Shown: positions 24,097-35,316 of the stretch, one piece after another
How the letters are laid out: each line of letters begins with the position of its first letter
How positions within the stretch are numbered: position 1 is the first letter of the stretch
DNA from: Vitrella brassicaformis
Lineage: Eukaryota > Sar > Vitrellaceae
DNA length: 64,000 bases
NCBI GenBank assembly: GCA_001179505.1
Contig: CDMY01000298.1
Location: 3,707-67,706 of the forward strand
Reading direction: 5' to 3'
The notes under the pieces: generated by a model
Database searches by the model: none
Seen by the model: only the letters and a program-made list of their open reading frames with translations
What the model was told of the DNA's origin: nothing
Position numbers and translations under genes: made by a program

Positions 24097-24401
24097 CTGC
24101 ACGCACCGCACCCATAGAGCAATGACTGACTCGCTGCCAGAGATTCGCGTGTTCCTATGGTCTTGCCTCGCCTCTTCACCCCCCGCGAGCGGTGTAGCCC
24201 CTTACCGATGAGCAGATTTCAGCAGTATGCGATGCGGGAGGCCATCAGCAGAGCGAGGAAAGCTTCAGCGACGTCGACACGCACTCCAGGGGTGGAGTGA
24301 GGTGCCCCCAGCAGGGTTGGGAAAGGCCTTTGCCAAGCTCGCATCTGTAAATTCCTGGAGGCGAAATCCAATGACGTGAGGAAACGCCCATCGTCGCCGC
24401 C
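24097..24401. other. Head-to-head promoter region (U-box-like / CDK)
   Basis: A 305-bp interval with no gene. It contains AAGCTCGCA at 24335-24343 in plus orientation. Confidence 0.5.
24335..24343 (+). promoter_or_regulatory. AAGCTCGCA motif upstream of the CDK gene
   Basis: The context is GCCAAGCTCGCATCTG, 59 bp upstream of the CDK start codon. It is one of the recurrent divergent-promoter motifs. Confidence 0.4.
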
Positions 24402-26066
24402 ATGACGACCACTGCTGCCTCCTCCCGGTATGGGCGGGGTCGTGGTGTTGGAGCCAGCCCCACCATGGAGCCCGAGGCGACGGACGAGAAGTATCGTCGG
24501 GTGGAGGTGGTGGGCGAGGGCACCTATGGCGTGGTGTGGCGTGCAGTAGAGCGGACGACGGGCGAGGTGGTGGCCATCAAGAAGATGCGTTTGGAGAGCG
24601 AGGAGGAGGGCGTGCCGGGGACGGCGGTGCGGGAGTGCAGCATTCTCATGGAGCTGCAGCACCCCGCCCTGGTCAATCTCAAGGAAGTCGTCGCCGGCGC
24701 CACCGCACAGATCTACCTAGTCTTCGAGTTCGTCGTAAGGACAGTCGACACACACGCATTGCATCGCATTGGTCTCTCCGTTGCAATGTGTGTGTGATGG
24801 GCCGACGTGTGTGGAGTGTTCAGGATTTGGATGTGAAGAAGTTGATGAAGGGTTTGGCGTCGGTGGGGATGCCGACCTACATGAGCGGCAAACTCCTCAA
24901 GAGCTACGCCAGACAGCTGCTCGAGGGCATGGCCTACTGCCACAAACGCAAAATCCTCCACCGGTCCGCACACAGACCAACACCAGACACACCCACAAGG
25001 CCACAGCAGACGCATGATTGTGTTGTCTTGTCTTGTTTGGTGTGCTGTGGATGGATGCACAAACTTTGTGTGCAGCGATTTGAAGCCGCAGAACCTGCTG
25101 ATAGGTCGTTCGGGTGAGTTGAAGGTGGCCGACTTCGGTTTGGCGCGTGCGTTTGAGATGCCGGTGGACAACATCACCACCGAGGTCATCACACTCTGGT
25201 ACAGAGCACCCGAAATACTACTCGGCAAAGCGGTCAGCACACACACATATAAAAGTGGGGCCTGGGCTGCCCCGGCTGCCTTGACACACGCGTACATTTG
25301 TGTGTGTCCATGTGTCCATGTCTGTGTTAGGTGTATTCGTTGGGTGTGGACATGTGGTCGGTGGGGTGCATCATCGCCGAGATGGCCCAGGGGACGGCTC
25401 TCTTCCCGGGCGACTCCGAGATAGACACGCTCTTCAAAATATTCAAAACTCTAGGTGTGGTGGGTGAGGGCAGGGGAACCATGGCCAGGCCAGCCCGATG
25501 TCATCCTTTCCGTGTGTGCAGGTACCCCTGACGACCGTGTGTGGCCCGAGCTGGGCGAGGAGGGCAAGATCAAACACTGGAAGGTCTGATTGCCATCCAA
25601 CGACCAGCCATATACCTTCTCTCAGCGTGTCTCCCACTCTGTCTGCTGCTGCTGCTCGTGTGTTTTGTGGTCAGTTGACGTTTCCCAAGTGGCCTGCGTG
25701 TGGTCAGGATCGGCTGCGCGAGAAACTCACCAACATGGACACCCCCGGCGTTGACCTCATCTACAGGCAACACCACACACACACACATAGAGACACCACA
25801 TCACGCAACACCCATTCCCCTCCATCCATCTGTTCATCAGGATGTTGCAGTACGACCCCCAGCAGCGCATCTCGGCGGCCGACGCCCTGGACCACCCGTG
25901 GTTCAGCGACATGGCCGGTGGTGAGGACCCTCGTGTGGCCGACACGCTGCGTGCCGTCATGCACGCCATCGAGAAGGAGAAGCAGGCCAGGGCGGAGCGC
26001 GACAGACGCATGCGCGCTGCCAGGGCGGCCCGCGGAGGGGGCGGAGGGGGACAGCAGCACAGGTAG
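24402..26066 (+). CDS. Cyclin-dependent kinase with PGTAVRE helix
   Basis: Seven exons encode a CDK of about 370 residues. The glycine loop is [13 protein letters not shown], with Thr and Tyr at the inhibitory positions. The ATP Lys is in [14 protein letters not shown], and the C-helix reads [15 protein letters not shown], a variant of PSTAIRE. The catalytic [12 protein letters not shown] is split by an intron (CACCG|GTCCGC...CAG|CGAT). [20 protein letters not shown] and [12 protein letters not shown] form the activation segment, with the expected phospho-Thr. [20 protein letters not shown] and [18 protein letters not shown] complete the C-lobe. A charged C-terminal extension ([20 protein letters not shown], Gly-rich end) is unusual for cell-cycle CDKs. 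A role with a cyclin in cell-cycle or transcriptional control is inferred. A second in-frame ATG ([14 protein letters not shown]) could be the true start. Confidence 0.93.
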
Positions 26067-27376
26067 ATAGCTCAGAGACGAGAGAGGGGGCGATGGATGG
26101 ATGGATGGATGGATTGGGGGTAGCCGTAGACGGAGACAGACTGACAGACTGACAGATGGATCATGTGCGGGTGTTGGTGCGATGACGGTCTGCGTTTGCG
26201 TGCGTGCGTGCGTGTGTGGCTACTGGATGAATGATGGTTTGCCGTTCCGGATGACGATACATACGGCCAGGCACACAGACAGGAATTTCACTCGAGCAGA
26301 TATCACAGCCAGCACACCTCCCCATAGCAGACCACAACAGCAACAGTCGGCTCGGTGCACCCCTCCCTCCCTCTATCTTATGGTACACACAGTGACACTC
26401 AGTACGAAGCCCAAGTCATCGCATCCACGCGCCTCTCAAACACGAATCGTCTCTTGCTGTCCGTCCATCCATCCATCCATCCTCAGCGCTTATCGCACGA
26501 CCGCCGTCACGGCAACATACACTTCAATGAAGTGTGCATTTTCGTATCGTCCCGTCCGGTCGGGCTATGAGCACTGAGGTGGACAAGGCTCACTGGAAGA
26601 CGCAACGCAACGTGGGATTGTGTGTGTGTGTGTATCCGTGCCGTCATCTACGCGTACAGTGTTGTATTGTCGGCCAGGCAGCCAGCCGGCTGTTCCTGCC
26701 TTGCTCCCACCACAGACAGAAACGGAGAAACGCGAGAATCAATCAACCCTCACAATTCGCCGTCACCGTACGCAGTGGAAACAAGGCAGCAACAGTTGGG
26801 GCTTAGCCAAAGCAGCAAGTAACCCATCAACCAGGTAAGTGGGTATTACACATAAGAGGGTACAAGACACACAGGACAATACGAGACGACCAACACACGT
26901 GCTCTTGCTCTCTTCTGCCACCGTGCACTGTTTGCTGCCCGCCGCACCCACATCGGCCTCCCTCATGCCGGCACTCCACGTGTGTCGCATGACCACTGGA
27001 TCGGACAGGCATCAGACGTGAATCCCCGGCAACTTAGAGACCGATGTGTGCGCGGGAGCAGCAGATGGCCATACACACATACACACACTGCATTAGCACC
27101 CCCTTCGTGCGATCGGTCTCGTGTGTTACACATCCAGCCAGAAAGACGTCCGGACATACAAAGACGTGTCCATCCAATACATACGCACACATTCTCTCTG
27201 GGTGCGTGGCCGTGGCGGGGCGGGGCATCCGCGCGCTGCCGTGATAAAAGCGCTGCTGTGAAAATGGCCTGCCTGCCTGCCTGCCCGGAAATCACGAAAA
27301 AGGCTTCCTCCGTCACTGGTTGACCCAAAAGTAACCCATCCATCCATCCATGTGTGTGTCATCCATGCCACGTATG
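26067..27376. other. Tail-to-tail intergenic region, 1.3 kb
   Basis: No gene is seen. It has a (GGAT)n run after the CDK stop (about 26093-26115), a (CATC)n run near 26465, and an imperfect hairpin near 26818-26850 (GTAACCCA with TGGGTATTAC). Open frames are short and lack domain features. Confidence 0.6.
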
Positions 27377-29566
27377 TCAGAGGATCTGCCACTCATCGCC
27401 GGCGTGCCCGCCCTCTAGCTCCGACCGCAATGTCTCCGTCTTGAGAGCAGACTGCACACACCACAAACAGGGGCGCACACACACATAAACATTGCTCGCG
27501 CATACGCCCCCACACACGGATCTCACCTGTATCCGGAAGTCAGGTCTCGGCGCGAACCAGGTGGTGACGTTGAGGAGCGTGCACTCATTGCCGAGGTTGG
27601 GGTCAAACCGGCACTCGTAGAATACCCCATTGTGGTGCAGCACATAGAGGTGGTTGGAGTGCGCACCGGCGAAGGCACACAGGGGCCCCACGAGCGAGGA
27701 CATGTTGGGCAGCCGCACGTCGCTCGCCAGGTGGTCGGACGGGATGTGAAACTGCGCGAAGCTCCGGGCGGCGCTGAAGTAGCGAGGCAGCACACCCTGA
27801 CACCGAATTGAGACAAACAGATCAGAGAAAGATGACGACCGGTGTAGATGTGGTCGTGGTGTCTTGCGGATCTTGCCTGCCCACCTTGAGGACATCCGAA
27901 ACGACCTCGACGCCCGTGTTCATGACGGCCGTCACAGCGGCCGGCAGCGCCTCCCGCCCCATCTGCAGCGTCGAATTCAGACCCTGACCCGCACCGCCAC
28001 CCCAGTGACCCAAGCCGCCATACCCCGGGGAACCTGGCACGTTGCCACCCCCACCTCCACCTCCACTGACCCCTCCCGCTGCCCTCTCGCCCCCACCACT
28101 GCCGGGAGGTGACCCTGGTGGCATGGCGTGCTGCATCGACGGTGACTCGCCGTTGCTGGTGGACATTGGCTGGGGCGGGTTGACGACTGGCGAGGGGGAG
28201 GGGGAGGGCGGGATGGGCATCGGCTGCCCAACACCGCCACCAACACCACCACCAACACCAGCACCGCCCTCCATCGATCCATCTGTCGAGGACGAGTGCG
28301 AGGGGTTCATGTATGGCGACGACTCCGCAGACGATGGGGGGTTGGGGATGGATGGGTTTGAGGGTCGGGGTAGCGATGCGATGTGGGTGTGTGGGGGCAG
28401 GGGCTGGGAGGGGTTTGGGTTGGAGGGGTTGACGACGAGCTTAAAAATGTGGATGGTGGGGGAGGAGGACGCCACGGCCAGGTACTGCGAGTCGGGCCGG
28501 AAGGAGAGGCAGCTGATCAGGCTGCTCTGGGTGCCGCGGCGCAGCTCGTGATACAGCTGCCCATCAGTGGCTGAGAACACGCGAACCACCGTACCTGCCA
28601 CATCGCACAGTACACAACACGTGATGTGATGTGATGTGATGTGTGTGTAAGTGCGTTTCCTCTCCTCTGGCGCACGGCACGGCACAGCCACTGACCGGTC
28701 TCAGAGGCCGTGGCGATCAGTGATCCCTCCTGGTTGAAGGCGATGGCGGCGAGGGGCGTCTGGTGCGCCTGGAAGGCGTGGCTGCCGTTGTGTGGCGGCA
28801 CGGCAGCCATCATGAGGGACGTCTGCCCACCGCCGATCTCCGGCGGCCCGTTCTGCACCCTCACCGCCCCACAGGCGACGGCGGGGCAGGCGAGTCGCCA
28901 TGCGTTGGTGTGTGGGTCGGGCTGGGGAGCGATGGCGCAGAGGCCGCGGGGGTTGGCGCCCGTCTGGATGTGGTCGATCACTTGCAGAGGGTCACACGCA
29001 TACACATACACCTGTTGGTTGGTTGGCACACAGGACGCATCGTGTGGGGTTTGTGTTCGTGTTTGTGTTGCGTTGTCCGTCCGGTGCGTACAGCGTATTC
29101 GGTGACGAGTGCGATGATGTCCCGTGTGAGGCAGACGCCCTTGATCTCAGCGCGTGACCGCAGCTCGCCCACGAACTCGCCCTTCTGGTCGTCCCATATC
29201 TTGACCTTCCGCGGCTCACACGCACTCACGAGGGCAAAGATGTTGGTGCGGTACAGCATGCCCGCCAGGGCGATGGCCGGCGACTCACGCTGGTCGCGAG
29301 AATGACCCCGGTTCTGTAGACAAGTCAGACAGACAGACAGGCAAAGAGAGTGATGAAGGCGTGTGTTTTGGTGTGTGTGTGTGTGTGTGTGCGTGTGGCG
29401 TGTGGCTGCGAGTCACCCCTCCGTTGGTCTGCATGGCTCCATCTTCCCTCCTCGAGAACTCGTGGAGCGGCTCACACGTGTAGACTCGGAAGCCTCGCGT
29501 GGTGCCGCAGACGAAGCACGAGCTGTCCTGGTTGAAGGCGCACGACAACACGTAGCAGCTACTCAT
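27377..29566 (-). CDS. PROPPIN / WIPI (Atg18 family) beta-propeller
   Basis: Exons read in order: [20 protein letters not shown] with [34 protein letters not shown] with [13 protein letters not shown]; a blade with [38 protein letters not shown] then the next exon [20 protein letters not shown] and [12 protein letters not shown]; and a C-terminal propeller exon ([34 protein letters not shown]). The phosphoinositide-binding F/LRRG motif is present as LRRG. PROPPINs bind PI3P on autophagosomal and endosomal membranes. After the blade ending IHIFKLV there is a disordered insert of roughly 160 residues, rich in Pro, Ser and Gly. The start is the ATG in front of [13 protein letters not shown]; a few codons upstream are also open. 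Confidence 0.88.
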
Positions 29567-29884
29567 CGATACCACCCACTCGAAGCCACCCGGATGACGT
29601 TCTCCTCCTCTCGCCTCGCGACGCACTTATCCACAGGACGGTCACTACTCTGTGGCGGACAGACTATGAGAAGCCAGATATTCGATGGACGAGCAGCGCT
29701 TGGCTCGTCAGTTTTCCTTTCCCTTCCACTGCGAGCTTCTCATCAGGCGACAGATCTGGCGGTTCGGCACATGCTTGCCGCTTGACGCCAGGCGCCCTCA
29801 GTGGCCTGTCAACGGGGGGCTGCAGCAACGATTCGTTCCCGGTGCATCCGCCACGCGTGAGTGGTTGAGAAGGGTGGTTGTGTG
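29567..29884. other. Head-to-head promoter region (WIPI / prohibitin)
   Basis: A 318-bp divergent spacer without a gene. It carries the AAGCTCGCAG motif at 29729-29738 on the minus strand. Confidence 0.5.
29729..29738 (-). promoter_or_regulatory. AAGCTCGCAG motif upstream of the WIPI gene
   Basis: The plus strand reads CTGCGAGCTT. It lies 163 bp upstream of the WIPI start and 147 bp from the prohibitin start. The 10-mer match is exact. Confidence 0.42.
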
Positions 29885-31036
29885 ATGGCTGAGAAGGTGC
29901 TGACGAACACTGCGCGGCTGGGGCTGGCGGCAGGGAGCCTCGGACTGATCCCTTACTTTTGTCTGTATAATGGTAGGTACAAGATGTACAAGAGACAGAC
30001 AGACAGATCTGGCTACAACAGGCGACCTCATCCTTGTGCGTGTGTGAGTGCAGTTGATGGTGGTGAGCGGTGTGTCATGTTCAACCGGTTCGGTGGTGTG
30101 TCCAACAAAGTGACCGGCGAGGGCACTCACTTCAAAATACCGTGGTTCCAGGTGAGCGACCCACATGCAGTGCAGACCGCCCTGTGGCTTCCTGTCGGCG
30201 AGCGTGATCTCCTTGTCTGTCGGTGTCTGTGGTTCAGGTGCCGTTCATCTATGACATCAGAGTGCGACCGAAGGTCATCTCGACCACCACTGGAACAAAG
30301 GGTGAGCTGGCCACACTGCAGTGATGCACGGCGTCAGTCCTCTGAATGTGTGTGTGTGTGTGTGTGTGCAGATCTGCAGACGGTCAGCTTGAGTCTGAGG
30401 CTGCTCTTCCGCCCTCTTGTTGGTCAGCCACGCAGCAACACAGCACACCCATCCCGTCTGCATGTGATCACATCCGCCCCGCTGCGTGCCCATCTCCCTC
30501 AGACCGTCTGCCCGTGCTGCACAAGACGCTCGGCCCCGACTATGACGAGCGTGTGCTCCTCTCCATCGGCAATGAGATCCTCAAGGCTGTCGTGGTACGC
30601 AGCGCAGCCATCCATCCTTGCACAGACCAACCACACAAAGCCGCCTGTTACGTGCGTCAACGTGCATTGGTGTGTGCGTGTGTGTGTGTGTGTGTGGTCG
30701 CACTGCTGCACTGCTGCACTGCAGGCTCAGTACAATGCGGAGTCTCTGCTGACTCAGCGAGACAAGGTCTCCCGCGACGTGCGTGACGCCATCACCGAGA
30801 GAGCCAAGGCTTTTGACATCATCCTCGACGACGTCGCTATCGTGAGCAGACAAACACACGGGCAGCCAAGCTGCCATGAGCATCAATCAATTGTGTGTGT
30901 CTGGTGTGGTGTATGCAGACCCACCTGAGTTACGGCAAGGAGTTTTCAAAGGCCATCGAGGAGAAACAAGTTGGTGAGTGACGGCGTCCTTTGATTCCTT
31001 TGATATGGTCCCACACATCTCACCCTCTCTCTGTGT

Positions 31037-31069
<33 letters not shown>

Positions 31070-31543
31070 CAGCTGAGCAGGAGGCGGAGCGCGTCAAGTT
31101 CATCGTGGCCAAGGCCGAGCAGGAGAGACTTGCGGCCGTCGTCAGGGCAGAGGGAGAGGCAGAGGCTGCAGAAATGGTACGCACCACAATCATCACTGAC
31201 TGACTGACACACCCATGTTGGTCATTTCTCTCTGTGACCCTGTGCTGTGTGCGTTGTGTGTGCAGATATCGAAGGCTCTGAAGGAGCACGGTACGGGTCT
31301 GATTGAGGTGCGACGGATCGACACCGCAAAGGACATCGCAGAGACACTCGCCAAATCAAGAAACGTCATGTAAGCGGCACACACCACATATACCTCCCAC
31401 AAATGCACTACGTGTCGACCACCGCCGTCATGTGTGGCGTGTCATGTGTTGTCTTGTCTTGTGTTAGGTACGTGCCGAGCGGTCAGAACATCCTCTTCAA
31501 CCTCGGGATGCCCGGCGGTGGCGGCGGCGGCCAGGCATCGTAA
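29885..31543 (+). CDS. PHB1: Prohibitin-1
   Basis: About ten short exons encode an inner mitochondrial membrane scaffold protein that forms ring complexes with prohibitin-2. Visible blocks in order: the hydrophobic N-terminal anchor [97 protein letters not shown] with [57 protein letters not shown]; the coiled-coil [20 protein letters not shown]; and [20 protein letters not shown]. The order and the [10 protein letters not shown] block identify the PHB1 rather than the PHB2 type. The Gly-rich end is slightly longer than usual. The start ATG is at 29885 (MAEKVL). Confidence 0.95.
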
Positions 31544-32527
31544 CCCTCTTCCGCTCTTCTCTCTTCATCACATTCTGTAGCCGCTTGCTTTGTTCCTCCA
31601 TTGGAGGAACAACCTCTGCTGTCTGCTGCGTGCTGGATGTGTGTGTCGATGGCGAGCCTTTCTTTCGTCGTTTGCCACACGGCCTTTCTCGCCCCTCGTG
31701 CCTGACGTGATGCCCATTGATATTTCAACACCACCGATGCGACGCCATGCGATGCTTTCCGCCGTTTGCGGCCGTCATGTGTCGTGTCGTGTGTCTCTGC
31801 GAGTGAGCTTCGAGTGTGCGAGGAGTTTCTGGGTTGGTGGTCGTTCGTTCCCTGATTGAGTGATTTAAGCCCCTCACTGGCCTCCCGCTTTCTCGATCTC
31901 CTGCTCTTGCTCGCCGCGTGGCTGTCCCATCTGAGCATCAGCCCGAGCCACATGCACGGTCCGGGTGGTGATCAGATGGGGCAGTGCCACCGCGAGCCGC
32001 AGCAGGTTTCTTGAGAGAAGGGAGGTGAGGGATCGCACCGTGACGACTCAGTCGGTGATGTTGAAGATATACTATGACTGCGGGCGCTCATTCAGAAGAC
32101 AAATCACATTCATTCAATCGAAAAAGGAAACAAACGGTACCACTCATTTCATTGACTCACACGGGACGGGACGGGACACACACAGCCATGCGGACACACA
32201 CGGCCATGTTCTTTCTTGTCAATCCATCCGCCTGTCTGTCTAGTCGCATCACATCCGTCCATCCGTCTGTCTGTACACGCGTCCCTCAATCCATCCCTCC
32301 ATCCAGCGTTCCGATCAATGGAATGAATGGTGGAGGGAGGGACATACACACATACATAGAGAACAACACATGTATGTATGTATGTATGTCAGCTAGGATA
32401 CAGACCGCCCCCTGCCTATCTCTAGATAGATGTAGCAGGCAGCAGCAACACATCCATCCATCCATCGGGGCCGATCGGCCGGCCGGTCGGTCGGTCGGTC
32501 GGTCGGTGGATCGCGCAATCGATCAGC
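31544..32527. other. Tail-to-tail intergenic region
   Basis: It contains a perfect hairpin at 31591-31611, GGGAC repeats near 32163, (TGTA)n near 32370 and (GGTC)n near 32480. A 156-codon open frame antisense to the prohibitin end (31483-31953) has no domain features and is not called. Confidence 0.6.
31591..31611 (+). other. Perfect 9-bp hairpin downstream of prohibitin
   Basis: TGTTCCTCC, a 3-base loop ATT, then GGAGGAACA. It starts 48 bp after the prohibitin stop, so it would lie in the 3' UTR. It could affect mRNA 3' end formation or stability; a chance palindrome is also possible. Confidence 0.4.
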
Positions 32528-33749
32528 TCAGCACGCACACGAGCCGGTGGACCAGCTGGAGGCCTTCTGGTTGCTCGATACCTGACGCACATCATACATA
32601 AGAGGTCTTCATTGATTGACTCCCATGCCATGTGGAAGCGTGTGAGTGCAGTGCAGTGCCTGACCTGAAAGCCGCCAGCGTCAGAGTCCTGGGACTTCTT
32701 GGGCAACTTGCGCGCTGCAATGCACAGAGGGACAAAGAAACGCAGTGAGCGAGGAAGGCTCCACAGAGCAGACTGTCTGTGTTGTGTTGAGTGTTCATCG
32801 CATCGAGCGACCGACCCCACGGACAGACCTATTTCGTCAAAAAGCTCCCTCACGCCCTCGCCTGTCTTGGCTGACGTCTCCTGAGAGAGATGAAGGAAAC
32901 AACACAACACAACACCAGATGCGTCCATCCATCCATCCATCCGTCCCTCCCTGACTCATCAGCTGACCTTGAACAGCAGGGCGTTGTCTTCTGCATACCC
33001 CTCGGCCAGCTCGGTGCTCACACACCTGCTGGCCTCCAAATCTATCTTGTTGCCTGTCAACGCTGGTGGATTGACACAGACATTCCGTGCAGTGAATTCC
33101 CTGCCTGTCTGTCTGTCTGTCTGGGAGTGTAGGATACGATTGGCATGCCAATCAACGTCATACATACCGATGACGACATCTGATGGGAGCACGGCTTTGA
33201 GTTCGTTGATCCATGACTTTGCGCCGTCGAACGACTCCTTGTTGGTGATGTCATACACCACCACCGCCGCCGCCGCCCCGCGGTAGTACATGGGCGCCAA
33301 ACTGCGGTACCTCTCCTGACTGCACCAACCAACAAACCATCAACACAATTAACAAAACAACGCATGCAGGGCGGGAGTGCAACACGCGCTGGCGGCATTT
33401 CTGCGGCCTCTGCCTGCCTGCCTGCCGCCCGCTGGCCTTGCGTACCCTACCCTGCAGTGTCCCATATCTCGAACTTGACTATCTCGTCACCCAACGTCAC
33501 TGACTGAGTCATGAAGGCAGCTGCACACAGAGAAAGCAAATCATGGAGAACGCACAGCATACATAGTGTGTATGCATCTCTCCTCCTTTGCCTCTGTATA
33601 CTCATCTCACCTCCGATGGTCGGTTCTTGATACTCATAGAATTCGTCCTTGGCGAACCGCACCACCAAGCAACTCTTGCCCACTGACGCATCTCCCAGCA
33701 GCACCAGCTTGTAGTGCACCGTCTTGGGCAGCGGCGACGACGCATCCAT
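32528..33749 (-). CDS. Rab5-like small GTPase
   Basis: Exons give a complete Rab of about 200 residues. Motifs in order: G1 [17 protein letters not shown]; switch [17 protein letters not shown]3 [20 protein letters not shown] followed by [23 protein letters not shown]4 [11 protein letters not shown]5 [17 protein letters not shown]; then ARKLPKKSQ. The [11 protein letters not shown] and ETSAK blocks resemble Rab5, which controls early endosome fusion. The last exon must be read in the frame giving [17 protein letters not shown], ending in a Cys-x-Cys geranylgeranylation motif, with the stop at 32528. The other frames of this exon lack the prenylation signal. Splitting of the G3 and G5 regions by introns supports the model. 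Confidence 0.92.
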
Positions 33750-34060
33750 GCCCTCACTGCACAGCTACAACCAGCGCGACGCAGCCCACTTCTCCGCTCT
33801 GCTCAAAAACTTAACAACTCCGATGGCGGCAGCTTGAAGCCGACCGTGTGGTCCTTTCCTCCTCCCTCTTTGCGCGCTCACACACGAGCTTGCCTTTTTC
33901 CGGGGATCCAAACACAGGCTGGGCTGTCGGTTTCCAGGCCCTTAGATGTAGATCTGATGATCAAGAAAGTCGCACTCAAGATGGTGCGACACTTCAGCTC
34001 AGCCGATGAGTCAACAGGCCACAGTGAGGTGACTGGCGGCTAGTTGGGACTTAACTAACG
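33750..34060. other. Head-to-head promoter region (Rab5-like / chromatin-type gene)
   Basis: A 311-bp divergent spacer with no gene. It has the AAGCTCG core at 33885-33891 on the minus strand. Confidence 0.5.
33885..33891 (-). promoter_or_regulatory. AAGCTCG core motif (variant)
   Basis: The minus strand reads GCAAGCTCGTG, a shorter match to the recurrent motif, 136 bp upstream of the Rab5-like start. Confidence 0.3.
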
Positions 34061-35283
34061 ATGGACACACTGACGGTGTTCTGCTCCGCCTGTGGGGCGC
34101 TGAGCAGTGGTGTTGAAGGCACATCCAGTCGCTGCCCTGCCAATGGTGGGTGAGCTGGCACATCAAGCAGAGAGAACAGGCAGAGTGTTGTCTGTGTCAA
34201 CTAACTTGTGTGTGGTGCAGGTGGCGGTGATCATGAATTCACGCTGGCCACCAGCGGTGACCGAGCCTTCAAGGATAACTATGGTGACCTGCCTATGCGC
34301 GAGGCGCCCTTCTCCTTGGAAGACATCATCATACGTACGTCAGCCGCACAAACGAATCTCGCCCAGCCCACAAGCATTGATCGATGCGATGCATGGGTTT
34401 GTGTTGGGCTGTCCGCCTCTGCCTGTGTGCCTCTCTCTCCTCAGGCACGGCCTCCCCCCATGTGTCGCCAGCAGGCCATGCCCTCGTTCCGCCCGAGATG
34501 CACACACAGGAGCAGCAGCAGCAAACCGAAGACCAGCAGATGCCGCCCTTCAAGAGTGACTCGTTTGCGCAGACCTCACCCAGCAGGCAGCTGCCAGACC
34601 CCTTCGAGTTGGAGGCCCCGCCGCCCCCGCCTCCCGCATTCCCCTCGGTGCCCACCAAGAAGCGCGTCAAACGCTTCGCCGATCTGAGCGACGAGCGGCT
34701 GCTGCACACGGTGGCTGGGGCTGACGAGGAGGCGGAGGGTGCCGAGGACACACCGACCATGCGCAGCGTGCTCGACAAGCTGCGGCACCTGACGGTCGAC
34801 CAGATCGTCACGCGCATGCAGTCGCTCAAGGGCAAGAGAGGCAGTGGGGTGGCCTCCCCCGATGTCCTCGTCAATGTCCTGCGGCTCATCAGCTCTTCTG
34901 TCGAGGGCCATGACGCACCTGCACCTGCACCTGCTCGTGGGCCAAGGGCGGCGCGCAAGGCTGCCCCGGCACCTTCGCCAGCGCAGCCGACAGCACGCAG
35001 CGGCCGGGGAGGAGGGAGTCAGCGGCCACGCGGCCGGAAGAGTGGCACTGGTGGCAGAGTGAGGGGCGACTCGGACGAGCCGATGCTGCCTGTGGGGCTG
35101 GTGGATGACGTAGAGGTGGACAAAGAGGAGGACAAGATGCCTCGTCAGCCTGCTGTGGAGACCGAGAGGCGACCACAGGAACTGCCTGAGGATGTGAGCA
35201 CATAAACAAACCATACCCAGAGAGAGAAAGGGTGCCGTCCGATGACCTGCGTGTATGTGTGTGTGTGTGTGTGTGTGTTCTCT

Positions 35284-35316
<33 letters not shown>

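Noticed and set aside
31483-31953. 156-codon open frame antisense to the end of prohibitin
   Set aside because: It overlaps the well-supported prohibitin last exon on the other strand, has no domain or composition of a real protein, and is explained by GC-rich codon bias.
34061-34330. RPA12-like zinc ribbon (RNA polymerase I subunit)
   Set aside because: FCSACG at the start is suggestive, but the second Cys pair and the C-terminal TFIIS-like ribbon are missing, and the exons continue in phase into the large acidic protein.
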